DNA of 44,566 nucleotides, from assembly GCF_001282945.1 (NCBI RefSeq), contig NZ_CDMG01000004.1, positions 12,057 through 56,622 on the forward strand, written 5' to 3'. Position numbers and translations under genes: made by a program. Each line of letters opens with the position of its first letter. Position 1 is the first letter of the stretch. Of the stretch, positions 8,234 through 17,353 are shown one piece after another. Source of the stretch: Helicobacter ailurogastricus. Lineage in GTDB: Bacteria > Campylobacterota > Campylobacteria > Campylobacterales > Helicobacteraceae. The notes beneath the pieces were generated by a model that was not told where the DNA came from, made no database searches, and saw only the letters and a program-made list of their open reading frames with translations.

Positions 8234-9167
8234 TTTTTAAGTAATCCTTGACATTGTCAATGGTGGCAATGATGAGCTTTTTAATGGTGTCGCCATAGCC
8301 CCACGCAATGTGGGGGGTGATCAACAGCTTATTTTGGATTGCGGGGTTTAAAAAGGGGTGGTTGGCACGCATGGGCTCTTGCTCCAACACATCGGTGGCG
8401 TAGTAAAAATCCTGTACCTCTAGCTCTTTTGCCACCGCCTCTTCATTCACTATTCCCCCCCGCCCGACATTGATTAAAATGGCCTTTTCTTTTAAAAGCT
8501 TTAACTCTTGGCTGTCTATGAGATTGTGCGTTTGGGCATTGAGGGGAGCGTGGATAGAGATCACATCGCTTTCTTTTAGCAAAGCTTCTAGGGGTTTTTG
8601 CGGGTAGGTACTGTCGTTGTTGCGCCCGCTCGTGGAAGTGTAGCTCACATGCGCGCCAAAGCTTACAGCAATCCTGGCCACATTTTTACCAATGTTGCCA
8701 AGCCCAATGATCCCCCACTCTTTATTTTCTAAGGACATTAGATCCTTATTAAAATGGGTGAAAATCTCACTCTTGCAATACTCCCCGCTCTTGCAGTAGC
8801 GATCGTAATAGGGCATGTTGGAAAGCAGGGTAAAAGCCAGAGCGAAAGTGTGCATGGTGACGCTGTGCGTGGAGTAGCCCACCACATTTTTAATGGCAAT
8901 GCCAAGTTCTTTTGCCACTTCTAAATCAATCATGTTCATGCCCGTAGCCGTGATGCAAATGCATTTAAGCTTAGGCAATTTTCTTAAAGTGTCCCCGCTC
9001 ATCTGCACCTTGTTTAAAATCACAATCTCGGCATCTTTGCACCTCTCAAGCACCAAATCCTGCGGTGTGCCCGGGTAGGACACCAACTCCACAAATTCAC
9101 CCAAAGCGTCTAACTTATTTTTGCGCCCCAAAGAGTGCGCTTCTAAAAAAACGGCTAGGGGCTTCAT
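8223..9167 (-). CDS. D-2-hydroxyacid dehydrogenase
   Basis: This cytoplasmic NAD(P)-dependent enzyme of 314 residues resembles H. pylori HP0096. The Rossmann motif is GLGNIGKNVA (about residue 150). The catalytic triad of the family is visible as Arg in NVGRGGIVNE, Glu in VLEQEP and His in ITPHIAWGYG. The N-terminal catalytic half carries the segment ITATGMNMIDLEVAKELGI. The ATG overlaps the TGA of the binding-protein gene (ATGA), so it is translationally coupled to an amino-acid ABC importer. Substrate is unknown: serine-pathway phosphoglycerate or a keto-acid are both compatible with the family. The linkage suggests handling of carbon skeletons from the imported amino acid. Confidence 0.9.
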   Translation of the reverse strand: MKPLAVFLEAHSLGRKNKLDALGEFVELVSYPGTPQDLVLERCKDAEIVILNKVQMSGDTLRKLPKLKCICITATGMNMIDLEVAKELGIAIKNVVGYSTHSVTMHTFALAFTLLSNMPYYDRYCKSGEYCKSEIFTHFNKDLMSLENKEWGIIGLGNIGKNVARIAVSFGAHVSYTSTSGRNNDSTYPQKPLEALLKESDVISIHAPLNAQTHNLIDSQELKLLKEKAILINVGRGGIVNEEAVAKELEVQDFYYATDVLEQEPMRANHPFLNPAIQNKLLITPHIAWGYGDTIKKLIIATIDNVKDYLKTRG

Positions 9168-9988
9168 TGGAAAATCACCATGCTAGGATCGATGCTGTCT
9201 CCATACACAGGTTTTAAGGTGGCGTTGTAAGCCTCCTTCATAAAGCCCTCTTTGGTGAGTTTGTCTATCTCGTTGTTGAGCCACTCTAAGAGCTCCTTAT
9301 GCCCCTTTTTGACCGCCGGGGCAATCACATCCTGATCGCCAAGACTTGGAATGCCCACCTTAAACTCGGGGTTCTTTTTCACCCATGCGAATAGTAAAGT
9401 GTTGTCGTGGGCTAGCGCAGGCCCTCGATCGTCTTTTAGGGCTAAAAAGGTCTCGGTGTTTTGGTCGTATTTGAGCAGGGAAATATTAGGATAGTGTTTA
9501 GAAAAGTAAAAATCCGCCGTTGTGCCTTTATTCACGATCAAGGGTTTGCCCTTTAAATCCTCAACGCTCTTAACGACCCCATCTTTAGACACCACGCCCA
9601 AAGCGACTTTCATGTAAGGTTTGGCAAAATCCACCACTTCGGCCCGCTCTTTGGTTTTGGTGAAGTTTGCCATGATGACATCCACTTTATTTGCCTTTAA
9701 AAACTCCACCCGTGCGGCCGCCTCTACGGGGATGAACTGGATTTTCTTAGCATCGCCTAATAAATCCTTTGCCAACCGCCTAGCGATATAAACATCAAAG
9801 CCTTGAAACTGCCCCTTGCTGTCCATATACCCAAAGGGGGGCTTGTCGCTAAACACCCCCACTTTTAACACCCCCCGCTCTTTAATGCTGGCTAAACTGC
9901 CCTCATCGGCTTTTGCCTTGTGATCTGAGCAACCCGCAAAGCCCAAGATCGCCGCAAAAACTAGGCCAAAAACTTTGAATAGACGCAC
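9164..9988 (-). CDS. amino-acid ABC transporter binding lipoprotein, CjaA-like (cysteine?)
   Basis: This 274-residue extracytoplasmic solute-binding protein of family 3 has a lipoprotein signal (hydrophobic VFGLVFAAILGF then AGC lipobox). The start is GTG at 9988, with AAAGGAGG 4 nt upstream; the longer reading from 10036 lacks this. The sequence closely resembles Campylobacter CjaA, a cysteine-binding lipoprotein, in segments such as GVFSDKPPFGYMD, NKGTTADFYFSKHYPN, KYDQNTETF and DVIAPAVKKG. The H. pylori counterpart is usually labelled glutamine-binding (HP1172). It is encoded after its ATPase with a 52-bp gap. Cysteine specificity is inference from this resemblance recalled from memory. 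Confidence 0.9.
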   Translation of the reverse strand: MRLFKVFGLVFAAILGFAGCSDHKAKADEGSLASIKERGVLKVGVFSDKPPFGYMDSKGQFQGFDVYIARRLAKDLLGDAKKIQFIPVEAAARVEFLKANKVDVIMANFTKTKERAEVVDFAKPYMKVALGVVSKDGVVKSVEDLKGKPLIVNKGTTADFYFSKHYPNISLLKYDQNTETFLALKDDRGPALAHDNTLLFAWVKKNPEFKVGIPSLGDQDVIAPAVKKGHKELLEWLNNEIDKLTKEGFMKEAYNATLKPVYGDSIDPSMVIFQ

Positions 9989-10040
9989 AAAACCTCCTTT
10001 AAATAAAATCCCCCAAAACCCACAGCATAGCAACAAAAAA

Positions 10041-10781
10041 TTAACAGCCCCCTAAAAAGTGGAAAACATCTAGGAATTTACGGGCGCGCTGCGATTGTGG
10101 ATTTTCAAAAAACTCTTGGGGGTTAGCTTGCTCTACGAGCAAGCCTTCATCAAAAAACACCACCCGATGCGCCACTTTTCTAGCAAACTTCATTTCGTGC
10201 GTGACCACCACCATGCTCATGCCCTCGTCTGCTAGCTCTAAAATGACTTCTAGCACCTCTTTAACCATTTCAGGGTCTAGCGAAGCGGTAACCTCGTCAA
10301 AAAGCATCACTTCAGGTTGCATGCACAAGGCCCTAACAATGGCGACCCTTTGCTTTTGCCCCCCACTAAGCTCTCTAGGGTAGGCTTGCATTTTATGCGC
10401 CAAACCCACCCGCTTTAAAAGTGTGTGCGCTTGCTCGGTAACCTCGCTTTTAGCGCGCTTTTGCACCTTCATGGGGGCTAATAAGATATTTTGCAACACG
10501 CTTAAATGGGGAAAGAGTTCGTAATTTTGAAAGACCATGCCAATCTTTTGGCGCACTTGCGTCCAATCCTTGCTGTGCTCTATCTGCTCCCCATTAAAGA
10601 GGATTTGCCCCTCTTGAATCTCTTCTAGTCCATTCAAGCACCTCAAAAATGTACTCTTGCCACACCCACTAGCCCCCAAGATCACCACCGCCTCCCCTTT
10701 TTCTAAGCTAAAATCAATGCCTTTTAACACCATATGATCGCCATAGCGTTTTTGTAAGTTCATGGTTTGCAAAATTGCCAT
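10041..10781 (-). CDS. polar amino-acid ABC transporter ATP-binding protein
   Basis: This 246-residue ABC ATPase drives the importer made with the two adjacent permeases. It has Walker A GASGCGKST (about residues 36-44), a Q-loop in MVFQNYELFPHL, signature LSGGQKQRVAIVRAL, Walker B VMLFDEVTASLD and the switch His in VVVTHEMKF. The second acidic residue after Walker B is Glu (DE), so ATPase competence is expected. The ATG directly follows the permease stop (10782), with GAGG upstream. Corresponds to H. pylori HP1171, labelled glnQ; I leave the symbol blank because the binding protein points to cysteine. Confidence 0.95.
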   Translation of the reverse strand: MAILQTMNLQKRYGDHMVLKGIDFSLEKGEAVVILGASGCGKSTFLRCLNGLEEIQEGQILFNGEQIEHSKDWTQVRQKIGMVFQNYELFPHLSVLQNILLAPMKVQKRAKSEVTEQAHTLLKRVGLAHKMQAYPRELSGGQKQRVAIVRALCMQPEVMLFDEVTASLDPEMVKEVLEVILELADEGMSMVVVTHEMKFARKVAHRVVFFDEGLLVEQANPQEFFENPQSQRARKFLDVFHFLGGC

Positions 10782-11462
10782 TTAGCCTCTATTGTGTTGG
10801 TATTTTTTCTCTAAGTATTGGCTTAGGTAAGATAGGGGGTAGCACAGCGCAAAGTAAAGGATAAAAATCAGCCCATAGACAAAAAAGCTGGCATGGGGCA
10901 TGTTGATTAAATGCACCTCTATAATTTGTTGCCCTACCTTGAGTAAGTCGATCGCCCCGATTAATGAGATCAAAGCGGTGGTTTTGATCATGCGAGTGAA
11001 TAAATTCACGCTTGCAGGCAATAGGGCTAAAAAGGCTTGGGGGAATAAAATATATAAAGTCGTCTGCAAGGGTTTTAGCCCTAGGGCGGTGGCGCTTTGG
11101 CTTTGGTGTTTAGGGATGGAAGTTAAAGCCCCTCTTGTTAAATCCATCATCTCCGCCACGCCCCACAAGCTAAAGACCACGACCCCTGCCATAAACGCCT
11201 CTATATGTAAATCCAGCACGGATGCAAACCCAAAATACACAATAAACAGCCACACCAAGAGCGGGACAATCCGCACTGCCTCCAAATACAGCCGACACAA
11301 GAGTCTTATAACGCGCCCCCCAAAAGCCATGCAAACCCCTAAAATCACCCCCCCTACTATGGATAAAGCAATAGAAATCAAGGCTAGGCTTAAAGTCGTG
11401 GCTAGCCCCTCGCTCAGGCGAGCTAAGTTATCGGCATTAAAAAGATTTAAAACCTCTAGCAT
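10782..11462 (-). CDS. amino-acid ABC transporter permease (second)
   Basis: This 226-residue inner-membrane permease of the HisMQ/GlnP type has about five helices. The cytoplasmic EAA loop that contacts the ATPase is visible as SATALGLKPLQTTLYILFPQAF (in parts ATALGLKP and LFPQAF). It pairs with the next gene upstream to form the heterodimeric pore. Its start overlaps that gene's end by 7 bp. An unusually long open frame on the opposite strand (10900-11562) is a shadow of this and the neighbouring permease. Confidence 0.92.
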   Translation of the reverse strand: MLEVLNLFNADNLARLSEGLATTLSLALISIALSIVGGVILGVCMAFGGRVIRLLCRLYLEAVRIVPLLVWLFIVYFGFASVLDLHIEAFMAGVVVFSLWGVAEMMDLTRGALTSIPKHQSQSATALGLKPLQTTLYILFPQAFLALLPASVNLFTRMIKTTALISLIGAIDLLKVGQQIIEVHLINMPHASFFVYGLIFILYFALCYPLSYLSQYLEKKYQHNRG

Positions 11463-12115
11463 GTCTTCTTCTTGTAGTGTTTTTCTAAAAAAACAAACAG
11501 ACCACTTAAGGGCAAGAGCACCACCAAGTAAGAGAGCACCAATAAAACCAATGCCTCATTAGTCTTGTAGTAAATGCCGATCAAATCCTTCGCTACAAAC
11601 ATTAAATCCGCTAGAGCGATGGCACTCACCACAGAAGTTTCCTTGAGTAAGAAAATCACATTCGCCCCTAGTGAGGGCAGAGAAATTGCCAAACTTTGGG
11701 GCAAGAGCACAAACAGCAAACTTTGCCATTTACTAAGCCCCAAACTTAAAGAACTTTCCAGTTGCACCCTATTTAAAGCCTTGAAGCCTAGTAAAAAACT
11801 CTCAGCCATGTAAGCCCCCCCTAGAAAGACCACGCCTAGCACAGCACAGACCAACGCGCTAAAAGAGAACCCCACCTCGTGCAAGCCGTAGTATAAAAAG
11901 AAAAGCTGGATGAGTAGGGGGGTGTTTCTAGCCAACTCGGTGTAGCCCTTTGCTAGCCCACATAAAACTTTAGGCTTAAAGAACAGACACAAAGCCACGC
12001 CAAAGCCTAAAAGAGTTGCCCCTAAAATGCCAAAAAAGGAAATCTCTAAAGTGAGAGCAAGCCCACGCCCAAATAGGGGCAAAGCGTGGCGCATAAACTG
12101 CCAATCCAAATCCAA
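11456..12115 (-). CDS. amino-acid ABC transporter permease (first)
   Basis: This 219-residue permease is the first gene of the importer operon. About five membrane helices are visible, with the EAA-type loop in SSLSLGLSKWQSLLFVLLPQS. The N-terminal region FGRGLALTLEISFFGILGAT matches the HisM/GlnP start pattern. The exact start is uncertain: TTG at 12115, TTG at 12109 (AAGG 7 nt upstream) or ATG at 12094 are all possible. The operon order permease-permease-ATPase-binding protein is that of HP1169-HP1172. Confidence 0.9.
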   Translation of the reverse strand: MDLDWQFMRHALPLFGRGLALTLEISFFGILGATLLGFGVALCLFFKPKVLCGLAKGYTELARNTPLLIQLFFLYYGLHEVGFSFSALVCAVLGVVFLGGAYMAESFLLGFKALNRVQLESSLSLGLSKWQSLLFVLLPQSLAISLPSLGANVIFLLKETSVVSAIALADLMFVAKDLIGIYYKTNEALVLLVLSYLVVLLPLSGLFVFLEKHYKKKTC

Positions 12116-12156
12116 GCCTTAACCTTCCGCAAACTTAAAGTCTGCTAAAAGCCCCT

Positions 12157-12162
12157 ATCTTA
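12157..12162 (-). promoter_or_regulatory. possible -10 box of the ABC importer operon
   Basis: TAAGAT on the minus strand, about 42 nt before the first permease start, is the best -10-like hexamer in the short gap to acnB. It lacks a TGn extension, so the call is weak. Confidence 0.25.
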
Positions 12163-12178
12163 GAGAAATAAGCTAAGG

Positions 12179-12195
12179 CTAGGCTTAAAGCCTAG
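12179..12195 (-). terminator. hairpin overlapping the acnB stop codon
   Basis: CTAGGC (12179-12184) and GCCTAG (12190-12195) form a perfect inverted repeat with inner T-A pairs, and the acnB stop codon (12192-12194) lies inside it. The minus-strand sequence after it is only moderately T-rich (CTTAGCTTATTTC). It may act as a weak terminator or as a 3'-end stabiliser between acnB and the downstream importer operon on the same strand. Confidence 0.4.
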
Positions 12196-14750
12196 AGCGC
12201 CATTTTCTCCATTAAGTGGAAATTCATGTAGCGATAAATCTCGTCCTTGCGGGCGTTTAGTTTATCCGCCACGAGGTCTAAATACTCTTTGGGTGTGGGG
12301 ATTTTGCCAAGGAGCGCACACACCGCCCCAAGCTCGGCACTGCCTAAATACACCTGTGCCCCCTTGCCCATGCGGTTGTCAAAATTACGCGTGGAAGTGG
12401 AAAACACCACAGCATTGTCCCGCACCCTTGCCTGATTGCCCATGCACAAGCTACAGCCGGGCACTTCGGTGCGCGCCCCTGCTGCCCCAAAAATCGCAAA
12501 GTAACCTTCTTTCACCAGCTGTTGCTCGTCCATTTTTGTGGGTGGCACCACCCAAAGGCGGATCGGTGTCGCCCCTGCCCCCTTGACAATCTCGCCAAAG
12601 GCTCTAAAGTGCCCGATATTTGTCATACAACTGCCGATGAAGACCTCATCAATCTTTTGAGGGCGTTTGGGGTTATTGAGCACCTCGCTTAAAGTCGCCA
12701 CATCGTCAGGGTCATTAGGGCATGCCAGAATAGGCTCTTTAATCTCGTTTAAATCAATCTCAATCACCGCGGCGTACTCCGCATCTGGATCGGGCTCTAA
12801 TAGCACGGGGTTATCAATCCACTCTTGCATTTTTTGCGCCCGCCTTTTGAGGGTTTCTTTGTGCTCGTAGCCACTTTCTATCATTTGCTCGATGAGTTGA
12901 ATGTTTGAGCTCAAATATTCAATGATGGGCTCTTTATTGAGTCGCACGGTGCAAGCGGCGGCACTCCTCTCCGCGCTCGCATCGCTAAACTCAAAAGCCT
13001 GCTCAATTTTAATGTTGCCCAAGCCCTCGATCTCTAAAATCTTGCCATTGAAGATATTTTTCTTGCCTTTTTTCTCCACAGTGAGCAAGCCCTGCTTAAT
13101 GGCGTAGTAGGGGATGGCATTGACTAAGTCTCTTAAAGTGATCCCCGGTTGCATTTGCCCCTTAAAACGCACCAACACAGACTCGGGCATGTTTAAGGGC
13201 ATGGTGCCTGTAACCGCAGCAAAAGCCACTAAACCACTCCCAGCAGGGAAACTAATCCCAATGGGGAAACGCGTATGGCTATCCCCCCCCGTGCCTAGTG
13301 TATCGGGCAAGCCCATGCGATTAAGCCAAGAGTGGATGATGCCATCTTTAGGTTTGAGTGCCACGCCCCCCCGGCTGGTGAAAAACTGGGGTAAAGTGGC
13401 TTGCAAACGCACATCGGCGGGTTTAGGGTAGGCGGCTGTGTGGCAGAAAGATTGCAAGACAAAATCGGCTTCAAAACTAAGACTGGCAAGTTCTTTGACC
13501 TCATCTCTGGTCATCGCCCCCGTGGTGTCTTGACTGCCCACAGTAGTGGTGATGGGTTCGCAATAAGCCCCGGGGCGCACACCCGCCACGCCACAAGCCC
13601 TGCCAACCATTTTTTGCGCTAGGGTGTAGCCTTTGTTGCTATCAAGGGGTTGCTTTGGGCTAGCAAAGACGCTAGAAGCCCCTAAGCCCAAAAACTTACG
13701 GGCTTTGTTGGTTAAGCCCCGCCCGATAATCAGCGCAATACGCCCCCCTGCCCTAAACTCATCAGCTAGGGTGGTGGGCTCTAAATTAAAGCGACTCACC
13801 ACCTGTCCCTGCTTGTGAATCTCACCCTTGTAAGGATAGACCTGGATAATGTCGCCCTCGTGCAAGTCTTTTACATCGGCAACTAGGGGCAACGCGCCGC
13901 TATCTTCACAAGTGGCAAAGAAAATCGGGGCAATGACCCCTCCGATCACCACGCTCCCCGTGCGCTTATTGGGCACATAGGGAATATCTTGTCCAAAATG
14001 CCACATGATGGAGTTAGTCGCGCTCTTACGCGAACTGCCCGTGCCCACAACATCGCCCACATACACCACCGGCACGCCCTTAGATTTGGCTTTTTCTAGC
14101 CTTTCAGCAGTGTTTTCAATGCGGTTTTTGAGCATCGCGTTGGCGTGTAGGGGGATGTCGCTACGGGTAAAGGCATCACTAGCCGGACTCAAATCGTCCG
14201 TATTGGTCTCCCCATCAATTTTGAGTACGCACAACTCCAGCTTTTCGGGCAGGGCGGGTTTATTCAAAAACCACTCGGCATTAGCCCACGACTCTAAAAC
14301 CTCTTTGGCTAGGGCATTGCTCTTACTTAAGTTAGCGATGGTTTCAAAAGAGTTATAGACCAAGAGCGTGGATTTTAACGCCTTGCACGCCTCTTTGGCG
14401 ACCTCTGTATCTGTGCTTTGCAGTGCCTCGATCAACGGGCTGACATTATAACCGCCTAGCATCGTGCCCAAATAGCGCACCGCCTCAAGGGGGCTAAAGT
14501 GCGGACACGCGCATTTTTTCAATGCCACTTTGCCTAGAAACTCAGCCTTGACCTGCGCGCCCTCATCCACGCCCGGGCTCACGCGCTGAATCAATAAATC
14601 CTTGACAAAAGCGCATTCCTCGTTGCTTTGAGAGTGCATTAAAATCTCCACCACACTTTTAACCTGCTTCGCGCTTAAGGGCAGAGGGGGAATATTTTCT
14701 TTTGCCCTTTCTTGCAGGGCGACTTGGTATTCTTGGATGAATGTTTGCAT
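12192..14750 (-). CDS. acnB: aconitate hydratase B
   Basis: AcnB isomerises citrate and isocitrate in the TCA cycle; apo-AcnB can bind mRNA in other bacteria. The start is the ATG at 14750 (MQTFIQEY), behind AAGGAG, giving 852 residues, the usual AcnB size. The order of parts is HEAT-like N-terminal domain, swivel domain with [16 protein letters not shown], and the catalytic core. The [4Fe-4S] ligands are one Cys in [14 protein letters not shown] and two in [10 protein letters not shown]. The active-site segment [20 protein letters not shown] is intact. It corresponds to HP0779. It is divergent from two damaged hypothetical genes, with overlapping -10 boxes between them. Confidence 0.97.
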   Translation of the reverse strand: MQTFIQEYQVALQERAKENIPPLPLSAKQVKSVVEILMHSQSNEECAFVKDLLIQRVSPGVDEGAQVKAEFLGKVALKKCACPHFSPLEAVRYLGTMLGGYNVSPLIEALQSTDTEVAKEACKALKSTLLVYNSFETIANLSKSNALAKEVLESWANAEWFLNKPALPEKLELCVLKIDGETNTDDLSPASDAFTRSDIPLHANAMLKNRIENTAERLEKAKSKGVPVVYVGDVVGTGSSRKSATNSIMWHFGQDIPYVPNKRTGSVVIGGVIAPIFFATCEDSGALPLVADVKDLHEGDIIQVYPYKGEIHKQGQVVSRFNLEPTTLADEFRAGGRIALIIGRGLTNKARKFLGLGASSVFASPKQPLDSNKGYTLAQKMVGRACGVAGVRPGAYCEPITTTVGSQDTTGAMTRDEVKELASLSFEADFVLQSFCHTAAYPKPADVRLQATLPQFFTSRGGVALKPKDGIIHSWLNRMGLPDTLGTGGDSHTRFPIGISFPAGSGLVAFAAVTGTMPLNMPESVLVRFKGQMQPGITLRDLVNAIPYYAIKQGLLTVEKKGKKNIFNGKILEIEGLGNIKIEQAFEFSDASAERSAAACTVRLNKEPIIEYLSSNIQLIEQMIESGYEHKETLKRRAQKMQEWIDNPVLLEPDPDAEYAAVIEIDLNEIKEPILACPNDPDDVATLSEVLNNPKRPQKIDEVFIGSCMTNIGHFRAFGEIVKGAGATPIRLWVVPPTKMDEQQLVKEGYFAIFGAAGARTEVPGCSLCMGNQARVRDNAVVFSTSTRNFDNRMGKGAQVYLGSAELGAVCALLGKIPTPKEYLDLVADKLNARKDEIYRYMNFHLMEKMAL

Positions 14751-14780
14751 ACAACTCCTTGATAAAATAATGTCGGTCAT

Positions 14781-14790
14781 AGTATATAAT
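14781..14790. promoter_or_regulatory. overlapping divergent -10 boxes, acnB / downstream hypothetical gene
   Basis: The plus strand carries TATAAT (14785-14790) 43 nt before the ATG at 14834. The minus strand carries TATACT (complement of 14781-14786) 30 nt before the acnB ATG at 14750. The two hexamers share bases 14785-14786, so the two promoters probably compete for polymerase. Confidence 0.45.
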
Positions 14791-14833
14791 AATTTGAAAC
14801 ACTTGTAGAGTGCATGGCCTTAAGGATGGTCTG

Positions 14834-15476
14834 ATGTCTAATCTAGTTAAAACGCTTCCTCTAGCCTGTCTAGCTTACCAAATCCTCTTGGCTGACCCCC
14901 TAGATTTTAACACCCAATTTGAAATTCTAAAACAAGTGCGCTTGCACGCCCCCCTCCCCTTTCAAGCTCTCTTGGTGCAAGATCGCCACACGAAAATCCA
15001 GCATGCGCCGCCTAGCCATCAAACATAATTTTTTCACCAAACACAGCAAAGATTTTAAGACCTTGATCAAGACATTACCCTATAACAATGTCATCACCCT
15101 AGAGCCTCTATCCGAACATGCCTCTAAGGAGTTTGTCTTGATTGTGAAGGGAGGGTTAAATGAAAAGTTGGTTTCTAAGCTAGCAGATAGGCTTAAAAAC
15201 GCGCGGGTGTATCTGGTGTTGTTGGGCGCATTTGCAGACGAGGAGGGGCAGGAGGACGACTCCTTTGATGCAGCCGCCTACCTCAAAGGCTTGCACATCA
15301 CTGCTAGCACGCTAAAAAAACTCGCGCTCTTGAAGTTAGGTCTGCAAAATGTGAGTATAGACCCTCTAAAAGAGCCCTTTTTGGATCGCATCCAAGAGAA
15401 TGTAGGTGTAGCGTCCGAACTGGGCTTGTTAGAGGGCATTGGTCCCTATTTGCCTTTATTTTATGAAATCCACTAA
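14834..15476 (+). pseudogene. secreted hypothetical protein gene, apparently frameshifted
   Basis: Two overlapping frames seem to be one gene. The 5' frame starts at the ATG at 14834, with AAGGA upstream, has a signal-like stretch (LVKTLPLACLAYQILLA) and stops at 15028. The 3' frame is open from 14904 to 15476 and continues as charged protein (HNFFTKHSKDFKTLIKTL to GPYLPLFYEIH). The 3' frame's first ATG (15003) has no ribosome binding site. A one-base shift between 14904 and 15028 would join them; the C6 run (14949-14954) and A4 run (14993-14996) are possible sites. A sequencing error, a true mutation or two separate genes are all possible. The family is not recognised. H. pylori has hypothetical genes HP0780-HP0781 next to acnB. 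Confidence 0.55.
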
Positions 15477-15485
15477 AGGAGTCTG

Positions 15486-16612
15486 ATGCGTCTTGTCTGG
15501 TTATGCGTATGCGCTTTTGCTCTCTTAAGAAGTGCGGATTTAAGCGATGCAGACCTCTTAGAGATGACCCGTTTAGACAGCACGTTTAATGTGCGTATTT
15601 TGCAAAACAAAGAGAAAATTTTCACCGTTGTAGCTAATAGCAAGAGCGACAAAGTTTATGCTGTTGAGGATTTTTTAAAGCGCGCCACACCCAAACAAAA
15701 AGCCTTGATCCAAGCGCGTATGCAAGAGGCGCGCGCTCTAGCTGCTACGCCCCCTAAAATCAAACACCTCTTCAACGAAAGAATGAGTGAGAGTCAATAT
15801 AACGATGAAGATGATGCGTTCATTCCTATGCATGTGGCTCTTTTATCCTTAAAGCCCCTACCCGGGACCAATTTTCAGATCGCCACCATCAAGGATTATG
15901 CACTAGCGCATGACGCTGAATTTTATGGGCAACAAACCCCCACCTACAGCACATGGCTTTTAGATCAAAACTTGAGTTTTGCCATCCGCCTTGAGCGCGC
16001 TTTTGGACCCAAGCAAGCTCTTCAAGAGATGACAAAAAGTATCCAATGGGCAAAAGAAGCCAGTGATCGCTATTACACCCATGATTTTAACACCCTCTTT
16101 GATCGCATCCCCAAGTCTAGTATCATCACTTTGCGCTCCAAAAACCCCCATGCTAAGCAACTCTACATCCTTTTAGCCACTGATAATGGCAAGAGTCTTA
16201 GCAGCGAAATGCGCGCCTACAAGCACAGCCTAGAGATCGTGAAAAACTTGCCCCAAATGCTCAAAAACGCGACCCTCCACCTAGTGCCCACACAGAGCAA
16301 ATGGACTTACGATAATTATTACATAGAGCCTCTGATCCGAAAGCCCATTGTCTCAAGGACAACCGCGCAAAAATCGCGTGGATTCAAGAGGTTTATAACG
16401 CCTTGACCCGTAGCGGTGAATACGGGGGTTGTTGGGACGGAGCAACTTATCTTGGAGACAAGTTTTGTAGCATTGCACCCAGTTGCCCCGCTTTAAAAGA
16501 TTATGGAGAACAGCAAGAATGGCTAGAGATCTTTTTTGGGCAGGGGGCTTGTGGGGATGGCGTGAAAGATTGGCATCCCCTGCCCATCGTCTATGAATAC
16601 AAAGAGGATTGA
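15486..16612 (+). pseudogene. secreted hypothetical protein gene, apparently frameshifted near its 3' end
   Basis: The ATG at 15486, behind AAGGAG, starts a signal-peptide protein (MRLVWLCVCAFALLRSAD) that runs to a stop at 16406. From 16316 another frame is open to 16612 and reads HCLKDNRAKIAWIQEVYNAL then GEYGGCWDGATYL, with four cysteines near the end (GGCWDG, KFCS, PSC, GACGDG). The character of the two pieces and the lack of a start signal for the second suggest one protein of about 375 residues broken by a one-base loss between about 16316 and 16403. It may be a sequencing error. The family is not recognised. It lies 9 nt after the previous damaged gene, so both form one unit. Confidence 0.6.
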
Positions 16613-16660
16613 AGGGTTTAAGCGTGGGCTTTTGGGTAGAATGGGATAAAAAGGTTTAGC

Positions 16661-17353
16661 ATGCGTTTTGGTAAGATTGATTATTTAAATTTGCTCCCCT
16701 TTGATGTTTTCATTAAAGGCTATCCCACCCCCTCTAGCTTTAAACAATTCTTAAACCACAGAAAGACCTACCCCTCTAAATTGAATAAAGACTTTCTCTT
16801 GCGCCGCATCGATGCGGGCTTCATCTCTTCCATTGCCGGCTACACAGCATGGCGCAAAAAACAGGCCACTCCATGTGGCATCATCGGCAATAAGCAAGTG
16901 TTGAGCGTGCTCGTGGCGTTGCAAGGTGAGGGGATGGACACGCAATCGGCGACCTCTAACGCCCTTTGTGAAGTTTTAGGGCTAAAAGGGCAAGTTTTAA
17001 TCGGGGATAAGGCTTTGCGTTTTTATTATAAACCACAGCCCAAGAGCGGCTTTGTGGATTTAGCTGCGCTGTGGCACGCTAAAACCGGCTTGCCCTTTGT
17101 CTTTGGGCGTTTTTGCTACCAAGCGCATGGGGCGTTTTACCAAAAAATGGCAAAAGCCTTTTACAAAAGACCTATGAAAATCCCGCATTACATCTTAAAG
17201 CAAAGGGCGCAAAAGAGCCAACTTACGCGGGTGCAAATTTTGCACTATTTAAAGCACATCCTTTATCGCATCAGGGCCAAAGAAGAGTTTTCTTTGCGCT
17301 GTTTTTACCGCCAAGTGCGCCTAAAAAGGGCCGCTAGGCCTAAGCGTTTTTAG
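16661..17353 (+). CDS. mqnA: chorismate dehydratase MqnA (futalosine menaquinone pathway)
   Basis: MqnA removes water from chorismate to give 3-[(1-carboxyvinyl)oxy]benzoate, the first step of the futalosine route to menaquinone that Helicobacter and Campylobacter use. The 230-residue protein has the periplasmic-binding-like fold of the MqnA/MqnD family. It opens with the family signature GKIDYLNLLPFDVF, followed by KLNKDFLLRRIDAGFISS and FVDLAALWHAKTGLPFVFG, which are characteristic. A weak TAGAAT lies at 16637-16642. Its 3' end overlaps the convergent membrane-protein gene by 14 bp. The rest of the pathway is not in this window. Confidence 0.9.
   Translation: MRFGKIDYLNLLPFDVFIKGYPTPSSFKQFLNHRKTYPSKLNKDFLLRRIDAGFISSIAGYTAWRKKQATPCGIIGNKQVLSVLVALQGEGMDTQSATSNALCEVLGLKGQVLIGDKALRFYYKPQPKSGFVDLAALWHAKTGLPFVFGRFCYQAHGAFYQKMAKAFYKRPMKIPHYILKQRAQKSQLTRVQILHYLKHILYRIRAKEEFSLRCFYRQVRLKRAARPKRF

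Noticed and set aside
10900-11562. Long open frame of about 220 codons on the plus strand
   Set aside because: It lies opposite two clear ABC permeases, is rich in Lys/Ser/Pro with no family pattern, and is explained by the codon bias of the real genes.
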